Below, piece by piece: positions 1 to 5,157 of a stretch of 6,933 nt of DNA (within the stretch, counting starts at the first letter, position 1; each line of letters opens with the position of its first letter). Source of the DNA: an uncultured Bacteroidales bacterium (lineage in GTDB: Bacteria > Bacteroidota > Bacteroidia > Bacteroidales > UBA932). A program made the position numbers and the translations under genes. The notes under the pieces are model-generated. The model made no database searches and was not told the origin of the DNA. It worked only from the letters and a program-made list of their open reading frames with translations. The stretch lies in contig CAJOMY010000106.1 of assembly GCA_905235775.1 (NCBI GenBank), positions 1 through 6,933 of the forward strand, in the 5' to 3' direction.

Positions 1-338
1 ACGTCGCCCGGCTTGCCGCCCTGTATGCCGGCGCCACGGTTTTCGTGAACCCGACCTGGCAGGACAATTACCCGACCGTCAACCTCGAAGCCATCGCCTG
101 CGGCACGCCCGTGGTGACCTACCGCACCGGGGGCAGTGTGGAGGCGGTCACGGACGGGACCGGCTTCGTGGTGGAACAGGGCGACGTCGCAGGCCTGCTC
201 GCCCGCGTACGCGAGCTGGCCGCCGAAGACCGGCAGGCCGTCCGCGAGCGCTGCCGCTCGCATGCTTTGCAGTATTTCAACAAACAGGAACGTTATCAAG
301 ACTACATAAGACTCTATGAAGATCTTGCAACTCGGTAA
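1..338 (+). CDS. GT-B glycosyltransferase, C-terminal fragment (5' end outside window)
   Basis: Only the last 111 residues are visible; the first complete codon is at base 3 and the TAA stop is at 336-338. The fragment is the nucleotide-sugar-binding C-terminal half of a retaining GT-B enzyme (GT4/GT1-like). It shows LAALYAGATVFVNPTW, followed by the donor-site motif DNYPTVNLE and then ACGTPVVTYRTGGSVEAV. The usual EX7E pair appears here as D (codon 63-65) and E (codon 87-89), a common variant. Such enzymes add a sugar from an NDP-sugar to a lipid-linked glycan at the cytoplasmic face of the inner membrane. Neighbouring export genes suggest it helps build a capsule or exopolysaccharide repeat unit; donor and acceptor cannot be read from the sequence. 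The GTG at 45 is an internal Val codon, not a start, because the conserved reading extends upstream to the window edge. It overlaps the next gene by 23 nt. Confidence 0.9.
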   Translation, partial: VARLAALYAGATVFVNPTWQDNYPTVNLEAIACGTPVVTYRTGGSVEAVTDGTGFVVEQGDVAGLLARVRELAAEDRQAVRERCRSHALQYFNKQERYQDYIRLYEDLATR

Positions 339-1470
339 ATTTTACCCCATCCGGGGTGGCGTGGAGAAAGTCATGTGGGACCTGACCGTCGGTCTGGCGG
401 AACGGGGTATCCAGTGCGACATGCTTTGCGCCATGCTGCCAACGGACAAGGTGGACGAGGAACACATGTTCCTGGTCCAGGAATCGCAGGAGGCCCTGAC
501 GCTCAGCCTGGGTCCCTATGGACGGGTCATCTGCGTCCGTGCGCTCCGCAAGCAATCCGGCACGATGCTCTCGCCGGCCATGATCCGCTGGCTGCGCCGA
601 CACGCATCCCAGTATGAGATCATCCACGTGCACCATCCCGACCCGATGGCGGCGCTCGCCCTGTGGTGCAGCGGCTACAAGGGGCGCGTGCTCCTGCACT
701 GGCACAGCGACATCCTGCGGCAGAGATTCCTCCTGTTCTTCTACCGTCCGATGCAGTCCTGGCTGATCCGGCGGGCCGAGCGCATCATCGGCACTTCGCC
801 GGTGTATGTCCGCGAGTCCCCCTTCCTGCAGCGCGTGCAGGACAAGGTCACCTATGTCCCCATCGGCATCCAGCCGGTCATCTACATCCCCCGGAAAGCT
901 GTCGAGATCCGGGCCCGGTATCCGGGCCGGAAGATCGTTTTCGCCCTGGGGCGCCTGGTCCCCTACAAGGGCTTCCAGGTCCTCATCAACGCCGCCACGC
1001 GCCTGGGACCGGAATACCAGATCCTGATCGGCGGCACCGGACCGATGCGCGAAGCGCTGGAGCGGCAGATTGTCGAACTCGGCGTGCAGGACCGTGTCCA
1101 GCTGCTCGGCTTCATCCCGCCAGAGGATCTGCCAAATTACTTCGGGGCCTGCCACGCCTTTGTGATGAGCTCGAACCAGAAGACAGAAGCCTTCGGCATC
1201 GTACAGATCGAAGCCATGTCCTGCGGCAAGCCCGTCATCTCGACCCGCATCTCGCACTCGGGCGTGTCCTGGGTCAACCAGGACGGTGTGTCCGGACTCA
1301 ATGTCCCGCCCGACGACCCCAAGAACCTCGCATTCGCCATCAAACGTATTTGCGACGACAAACAGAATTACCGGAAATTTTCCGCGGGAGCGATGCAGCG
1401 CTACGAAGAGTTCTTCACCTCCCGGCAAATGATTGATAAAATATTGAATGTATATGGTCAGAAAGCTTAA
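316..1470 (+). CDS. Glycosyltransferase family 4-like protein
   Basis: A complete 384-residue protein, the usual size for a GT4-type GT-B glycosyltransferase. The N-terminal acceptor domain opens with MKILQLGKFYPIRGGVEKV, the glycine-rich first loop of the fold. The interdomain/donor part has FALGRLVPYKGF (209-220; R213 and K218 match the phosphate-contacting Arg/Lys of the family) and IGGTGP (238-243). The retaining-enzyme EX7E motif is E291 to E299 within EAFGIVQIEAMSCGKPVIS. No signal peptide is evident, so it should act at the cytoplasmic face of the inner membrane, transferring a sugar from an NDP- or GDP-sugar to a growing lipid-linked oligosaccharide. The start ATG at 316 lies inside the preceding gene (23-nt overlap, no Shine-Dalgarno), implying translational coupling. 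The end overlaps the export lipoprotein gene by another 23 nt. The family is clear; the sugar specificity is not. Confidence 0.93.
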   Translation: MKILQLGKFYPIRGGVEKVMWDLTVGLAERGIQCDMLCAMLPTDKVDEEHMFLVQESQEALTLSLGPYGRVICVRALRKQSGTMLSPAMIRWLRRHASQYEIIHVHHPDPMAALALWCSGYKGRVLLHWHSDILRQRFLLFFYRPMQSWLIRRAERIIGTSPVYVRESPFLQRVQDKVTYVPIGIQPVIYIPRKAVEIRARYPGRKIVFALGRLVPYKGFQVLINAATRLGPEYQILIGGTGPMREALERQIVELGVQDRVQLLGFIPPEDLPNYFGACHAFVMSSNQKTEAFGIVQIEAMSCGKPVISTRISHSGVSWVNQDGVSGLNVPPDDPKNLAFAIKRICDDKQNYRKFSAGAMQRYEEFFTSRQMIDKILNVYGQKA

Positions 1471-2224
1471 ACTTTTTCTGCTGCCTGTGGCCGGAGTGCT
1501 GCTGGCAGCCTGCTCCACGCCCGGCAAGATCAGCTACCTTCGGGACCTGGAGTACAACGTGCCCGAAGCGGCCCGCCCCGCACCCGAACTGCGGCTCAAG
1601 GTGGAAGACCGGATCAGCATCCAGGTCTTCTGCGACCAGCCGGAACTGGCCGCGCCCTTCAACGCCGTCGGCGTGCAGATCGAAAGCGAAGGCGGAACGA
1701 TGCTCTCCTCCACCTATGGAGTGGACACCCGCGGCAACATCGATTTTCCCATCCTGGGTGAGCTGCATGTCGAAGGCAAGACCCTTAACGAAGTGCAGAA
1801 GGAGATTGCAGCGGACATCACCGCCCGCGGTTACATCAGGAATCCGGTCGTCAAGGCCGAACTGGAGAACTTTACAGTCGTCGTGATCGGCCAGATGGGA
1901 CAGAAGATCCTCCCCGTCGAAGGCAGCAGCCTGAACCTGATCCAGCTGCTGGCCCAGCTGTCCGGAGACCTGGAGACCGCCAAAATTCCCGACGTGACGG
2001 TCATCCGTACCGAGAACGGCCTGCGCGAGGCCTACCAGGTGAATTTCCAGACCAAGGACCTCTACAATTCTCCGGTGTTCTATCTCCAGCAGAACGACGT
2101 CATCTATGTCAAGCCCCGGGGCTTACAACTCTCCAGCGGCGGCGACGTCTTCCTGAAGTTCTTCACCCCGGCCATTGCCTCCGTGTCCTCCATTCTCTAC
2201 ATTGTCGCATTAATGAGTAGATAG
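1448..2224 (+). CDS. wza: Polysaccharide export outer-membrane lipoprotein, Wza family
   Basis: A 258-residue lipoprotein of the polysaccharide export (Wza/BexD/KpsD-like) family, forming or gating the outer-membrane exit for capsule or exopolysaccharide. It begins with a basic-hydrophobic signal peptide ending in the lipobox LLAAC, with the lipidated Cys at residue 22. The poly-export domain (about 50-140) carries YGVDTRGNIDFPILGELHVEGKT-type sequence from Y90 on, the strongest family signature. An SLBB-like ligand loop domain runs from about F142 to 215 and ends in FYLQQNDVIYVKPR (211-224). A hydrophobic C-terminal segment (235-258) may form the membrane helix. It is much shorter than the enterobacterial Wza (about 380 residues), typical of Bacteroidota homologues with fewer periplasmic repeats. 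The residues after Cys22 (STPGK) lack an acidic surface-export signal, fitting a periplasm-facing anchor. The start may be ATG 1448 or ATG 1454; both precede a workable signal peptide and overlap the glycosyltransferase gene (23 or 17 nt). Confidence 0.93.
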   Translation: MYMVRKLKLFLLPVAGVLLAACSTPGKISYLRDLEYNVPEAARPAPELRLKVEDRISIQVFCDQPELAAPFNAVGVQIESEGGTMLSSTYGVDTRGNIDFPILGELHVEGKTLNEVQKEIAADITARGYIRNPVVKAELENFTVVVIGQMGQKILPVEGSSLNLIQLLAQLSGDLETAKIPDVTVIRTENGLREAYQVNFQTKDLYNSPVFYLQQNDVIYVKPRGLQLSSGGDVFLKFFTPAIASVSSILYIVALMSR

Positions 2225-2227
2225 GAT

Positions 2228-4645
2228 ATGAAAGCACAAGCCAGAAAAATCACACGGAACGAACAGGTCAACCTGGTCGACCTGTTCTACTATCTGGTCG
2301 GGAACTGGTACTGGTTCCTGATTGTCGTGATGGCCTTATTGGTCGTCGCATACGTCCGCTATGCCCGAATGCCCTTTGTGTACAGCAGCAGCGTAACGGC
2401 CATCATCAAGAATCCCGGCGACAATATCCGTACGGTCCGGATGGAAGCCTATGACCGGATGATCAATACCGTGTCCGTCAGCAACGAGGAGCTCCAACTC
2501 CGGTCCATGTCCCTGATGACAGAGGTGGTCAAGGCGCTGGACGCTGATGTGAGCTATCTGGACCGCATCAAGGTCCGCGATGTCGAGCTCTACACCTCCC
2601 TGTCGCCGGTCCGGATGGTCTTCGACCGGGAGAATGCCGATCCCGGCGTCTTTGAAGTGACCGTAATGCCGCTGGATGCGGACAACATCCGGCTCCACAC
2701 GGATGCCGGCTCGCAGACCATCGCCCTGGGAGACACCGTGGCCCTGGGGTCCGGCTGGGTTTCCTTCGAGCCGACCGCCCGGTATAATCCGGGCTGTTAC
2801 GGCCAGATGATCCGGGTCCGGAAATATCCCGTCAGCGCGGCTGCCAACAGATACATTTCCCAGCTGCGGATTGTCAGCGAGAAGCAGATTCTCCGGCTGA
2901 CGGAATTGGATGTCAACGCACAGCGCGCCGCCGACATCATCAACATGCTCGTCGTCAAATACAACGAGGCCGCCGTCCGGGAGAAAAACCGCGTGGCCGT
3001 CAACACCGAACACTTCATCAACGAGCGTCTCGCCATCATCGAGCAGGAACTCGGCAGCGTGGAAGGGGACATAGCCGGCTTCAAGAGCGCCAACCAGCTC
3101 ATGAGCGTGGACCAGGCCGCTTCGATGTACCTGGGCGACAGCCGCAACTATGGCGCCGAGTTGGTGGACGTGGAGACAAAACTCGCCCTGTCCGGCTACC
3201 TCGTAGACCACGTGACAAAGTCAGCTGACAATTTCCAGATGATTCCGGTGAACATGGGTCTGAACGACTCCAATGTCGACCGGGTCATCACCCAGTACAA
3301 CGACGAGATCCTGCGGCGGGAGAAACTGATCGCCGCCAGCAGCCCGGAGAGCCCGGCGGTCCGGCAGATCAACGCCGAACTCAACACCCTGCGCAACAAC
3401 ATCCTGGGCCTGATCCAGAACTTGCAGACCAGCCTGGAGATCCAGAAGCGGGACCTCTCTGAGCGGGAGCGCTCCGCTGTCAGGAAGTTCTCCTCGATGC
3501 CGACCAAGGAGCGCCAGATGCTCGAATACGAGCGCCAGCAGTCCATCAAGCAGGAGCTCTATCTCTACCTGCTCAACAAACGGGAGGAGAACGCCATCTC
3601 CCAGGCCATGGCCGACGACAATCTCCGCGTGGTCGATCCGGGCTGGGCGAATTACACGCCCGTTTCTCCCCAGCGCATGAAAATCATGATGCTGGCCATT
3701 CTCATCGGCCTGCTGATTCCGGCCGTCATCCTGATCGCCCGCCTGTTCCTGGATACCAAGATCCGCACGCGCAAGGAGATCGAGGAGAACATCGACGTGC
3801 CCTTCCTGGCGGAAATTCCGCTCAACCGCGACATGCGAAGCATCGTTACCCGGTCAGGCAGGCACAAGAAGAAGCACAAACCGGGCAACGGCGATCCGTC
3901 CCCTTTCGTGTACGACCCCAACTCGCACAGCGTCTTCACCGAGGCCATGCGCATGATGTGCACCAACCTCGCCTTCCTCGATCCGGACAGCAAGCTTCCG
4001 ATGGTCATCGCGACGACCTCCTACTCGTCCTCGTCCGGCAAGACCTTCGTCACGGCCAACATGGCCGCCTGCCTGGCGGACGCGCAGAAGCGGGTGGTGC
4101 TGATCGACACCGACCTGCGGAAACGCTCCATGTCCGGTGCCTTCGGCCTCAAGCACAAGACGATCGGCCTGTCCAACTTCCTCTACGACCTGGATGTCAC
4201 CCTGGACGAGATCCTGCACAAGGACGCCCGTCCGGGCATCGACTTCATCCCGGCCGGCCCGACGCCGCCCAACCCGACCGAACTCCTCGCCCGGCCGCGC
4301 CTCGAAGAGCTGATCGGCCTGCTGCGCCAGAGCTACGACTACATCCTGCTGGACGGCGTGCCCATCCAGATGCTGGCGGATCCGCTGGTGATGAACCGCG
4401 TCGTGGAGACCAACCTGTTCATCCTGCGCAGCGGCCAGCTCGACCGTCGCATCCTCCCGCAGCTTGACGAGCTCAACGAGAAGCGCCACCTGCACAACAT
4501 GGCCATCGTCTTCAACGGTCCGCAGGTCAAGAAACGCCACGGCTACGGCTTCGGCTCCTACGGCTACGGTTATGGCTACGGCTACGGGAGCGGCTATGGC
4601 TACTACGGCGAGGAAAAAAAGAAAAAAGGGCTCTTCAATAAATAA
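2228..4645 (+). CDS. wzc: Wzc-like chain-length regulator and BY-type tyrosine autokinase
   Basis: An 805-residue inner-membrane protein combining a Wzz-type chain-length domain with a bacterial tyrosine (BY) kinase. It partners Wza to set polymer length and drive export. The order is: cytoplasmic N-terminus, TM1 (about 29-48), a long periplasmic domain with coiled-coil-rich stretches (about 240-450), the Pro motif NYTPVSPQRMK before TM2 (about 486-506), then the cytoplasmic kinase. Walker A is TTSYSSSSGKT (K605, T606), Walker A' is VVLIDTDLRKR (D627, D629), and Walker B is YILLDGVP (D709). The Walker A has serines where relatives usually have Pro-Gly, but the catalytic GKT is intact. The tail has nine tyrosines in a Tyr-Gly ladder (772-794), the presumed autophosphorylation cluster, then EEKKKKGLFNK. 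The gene starts 3 nt after the wza stop and ends 2 nt before the HAD gene. Cyclic phosphorylation and dephosphorylation is known for this family; no low-molecular-weight or PHP-type phosphatase gene is seen in the window. Confidence 0.95.
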   Translation: MKAQARKITRNEQVNLVDLFYYLVGNWYWFLIVVMALLVVAYVRYARMPFVYSSSVTAIIKNPGDNIRTVRMEAYDRMINTVSVSNEELQLRSMSLMTEVVKALDADVSYLDRIKVRDVELYTSLSPVRMVFDRENADPGVFEVTVMPLDADNIRLHTDAGSQTIALGDTVALGSGWVSFEPTARYNPGCYGQMIRVRKYPVSAAANRYISQLRIVSEKQILRLTELDVNAQRAADIINMLVVKYNEAAVREKNRVAVNTEHFINERLAIIEQELGSVEGDIAGFKSANQLMSVDQAASMYLGDSRNYGAELVDVETKLALSGYLVDHVTKSADNFQMIPVNMGLNDSNVDRVITQYNDEILRREKLIAASSPESPAVRQINAELNTLRNNILGLIQNLQTSLEIQKRDLSERERSAVRKFSSMPTKERQMLEYERQQSIKQELYLYLLNKREENAISQAMADDNLRVVDPGWANYTPVSPQRMKIMMLAILIGLLIPAVILIARLFLDTKIRTRKEIEENIDVPFLAEIPLNRDMRSIVTRSGRHKKKHKPGNGDPSPFVYDPNSHSVFTEAMRMMCTNLAFLDPDSKLPMVIATTSYSSSSGKTFVTANMAACLADAQKRVVLIDTDLRKRSMSGAFGLKHKTIGLSNFLYDLDVTLDEILHKDARPGIDFIPAGPTPPNPTELLARPRLEELIGLLRQSYDYILLDGVPIQMLADPLVMNRVVETNLFILRSGQLDRRILPQLDELNEKRHLHNMAIVFNGPQVKKRHGYGFGSYGYGYGYGYGSGYGYYGEEKKKKGLFNK
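4541..4609 (+). repeat. Tyr-Gly codon repeat in the kinase tail
   Basis: A short degenerate repeat of GGC-TAC / GGT-TAT hexamers inside the end of the wzc-like gene. It encodes residues 772-794, with tyrosines at 773, 778, 780, 782, 784, 786, 790, 792 and 793. Synonymous TAC/TAT and GGC/GGT/GGG codons are mixed, so the protein pattern is kept while the DNA repeat is imperfect. This suggests selection on the peptide rather than very recent slippage. Confidence 0.8.
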
Positions 4646-4647
4646 TC

Positions 4648-5040
4648 ATGACCATCGCAGTAGACTTCGACGGCACCATCGTCGAGCACAAATACCCCGG
4701 GATCGGCAAGGAGAAGCCCTTCGCCATCCAGACGCTGCGCACCCTGCAACAGGAGGGCAACCGCATCATCCTCTTCACCTCCCGTGAGGGGGAATTGCTG
4801 GACGACGCTGTCGCTTTCTGCCACAGGAAGGGGCTGGATTTCTATGCCGTCAACAGCAACCAGCCCGCCGACGCCCTCTTCCCGCGGCAGACCTCCAAGG
4901 TCATCGCCGACGTCTATATCGATGACAAGAACCTCGGCGGCCTGCCCGGCTGGACCGAGATTTACGAAATGGTCAGCAACCGGCAGGCGGAGCGCCACGC
5001 CGGACGGGAGAAGAAAGGCTGGCGCCTCTTCCGGAAATGA
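4648..5040 (+). CDS. Small HAD-superfamily hydrolase (phosphatase-like)
   Basis: A 130-residue soluble protein with all four HAD motifs. Motif I is AVDFDGTIVEH (nucleophile D6, acid/base D8). Motif II is IILFTSRE (T44). Motif III is K84 in SKVIADVY. Motif IV is VYIDDKNLGG (D92, D93). The short spacing leaves little room for a cap domain, so it should be a compact phosphatase or phosphotransferase acting on an exposed or macromolecular phosphate, or on a small metabolite. The Lys/Arg-rich end (about 110-130) is probably flexible. It begins 2 nt after the kinase stop, with no Shine-Dalgarno, and is the last gene of the polysaccharide operon before a terminator. The linkage suggests a job in sugar-phosphate, nucleotide-sugar or phosphoprotein turnover for the polymer, but the substrate cannot be deduced. 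Related small HAD proteins of unknown function occur in Bacteroidota. The fold assignment is firm; the function is open. Confidence 0.88.
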   Translation: MTIAVDFDGTIVEHKYPGIGKEKPFAIQTLRTLQQEGNRIILFTSREGELLDDAVAFCHRKGLDFYAVNSNQPADALFPRQTSKVIADVYIDDKNLGGLPGWTEIYEMVSNRQAERHAGREKKGWRLFRK

Positions 5041-5045
5041 CGGAC

Positions 5046-5073
5046 GCCCGGTCCTTCCGGGCTTGACCCGGGA
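5046..5073. repeat. Two overlapping, mutually exclusive GC hairpins (REP-like)
   Basis: Just after the HAD stop codon, CCGGG at 5057-5061 can pair either way. Upstream it forms GCCCGG(5046-5051)-TCCTT-CCGGGC(5057-5062), a perfect 6-bp stem. Downstream it forms TTCCGGG(5055-5061)-CTTGA-CCCGGGA(5067-5073), with one G-T pair. Both cannot form at once. The CCGGGCTTGACCCGG core resembles short palindromic repeats scattered between genes in many genomes, but no second copy lies in this window. It could protect the mRNA 3' end, be a repeat remnant, or mean nothing. Confidence 0.55.
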
Positions 5074-5082
5074 TCTCAAACG

Positions 5083-5116
5083 GGCCGCCCCGCAATTTGC
5101 GGGACGGCCTTTTTTT
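5083..5116 (+). terminator. Intrinsic terminator of the polysaccharide operon
   Basis: An 11-position stem GGCCGCCCCGC (5083-5093) and GCGGGACGGCC (5099-5109) closes a 5-nt loop AATTT. It has ten Watson-Crick pairs and one C/A mismatch at 5088/5104. It is followed directly by seven T residues (5110-5116). This is a textbook Rho-independent terminator 43 nt after the HAD stop, ending the upstream operon. Confidence 0.9.
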
Positions 5117-5126
5117 GCTATATTTG
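5096..5126 (+). promoter_or_regulatory. Bacteroidota-type promoter for the POT transporter unit
   Basis: TATATTTG at 5119-5126 matches the Bacteroidota -7 consensus TAnnTTTG exactly. A TTTG at 5096-5099, 19 nt upstream, fits the -33 element and its known spacing. Transcription would start near 5130-5135, giving a leader of about 25 nt that is A-rich (ACCAAAACCAAAACAAACAG) and lacks a Shine-Dalgarno, as usual in this phylum. The -33 element lies in the loop and first 3'-stem base of the preceding terminator. The start point is inferred from the consensus. Confidence 0.75.
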
Positions 5127-5157
5127 TATCTACGACCAAAACCAAAACAAACAGTAT

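Noticed and set aside
45..338. GTG at 45 as the start of a short 97-residue gene
   Set aside because: Conserved glycosyltransferase sequence (ARLAALYAGATVFV) continues upstream in the same frame to the window edge, so the GTG is an internal Val codon.
277..1527. Long minus-strand open frame (416 codons) opposite the glycosyltransferase gene
   Set aside because: It has no recognisable domain, its composition is rich in Asp, Gly, His and Arg as expected from antisense of GC3-rich coding DNA, and the plus strand encodes a clear glycosyltransferase.
4615..4641. In-frame A AAA AAG slippery heptamer near the end of the kinase gene, possible -1 programmed frameshift
   Set aside because: The -1 frame meets TAA at 4639-4641 after about six codons and does not reach or fuse to the HAD gene. 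The A-run simply encodes a Lys tail.
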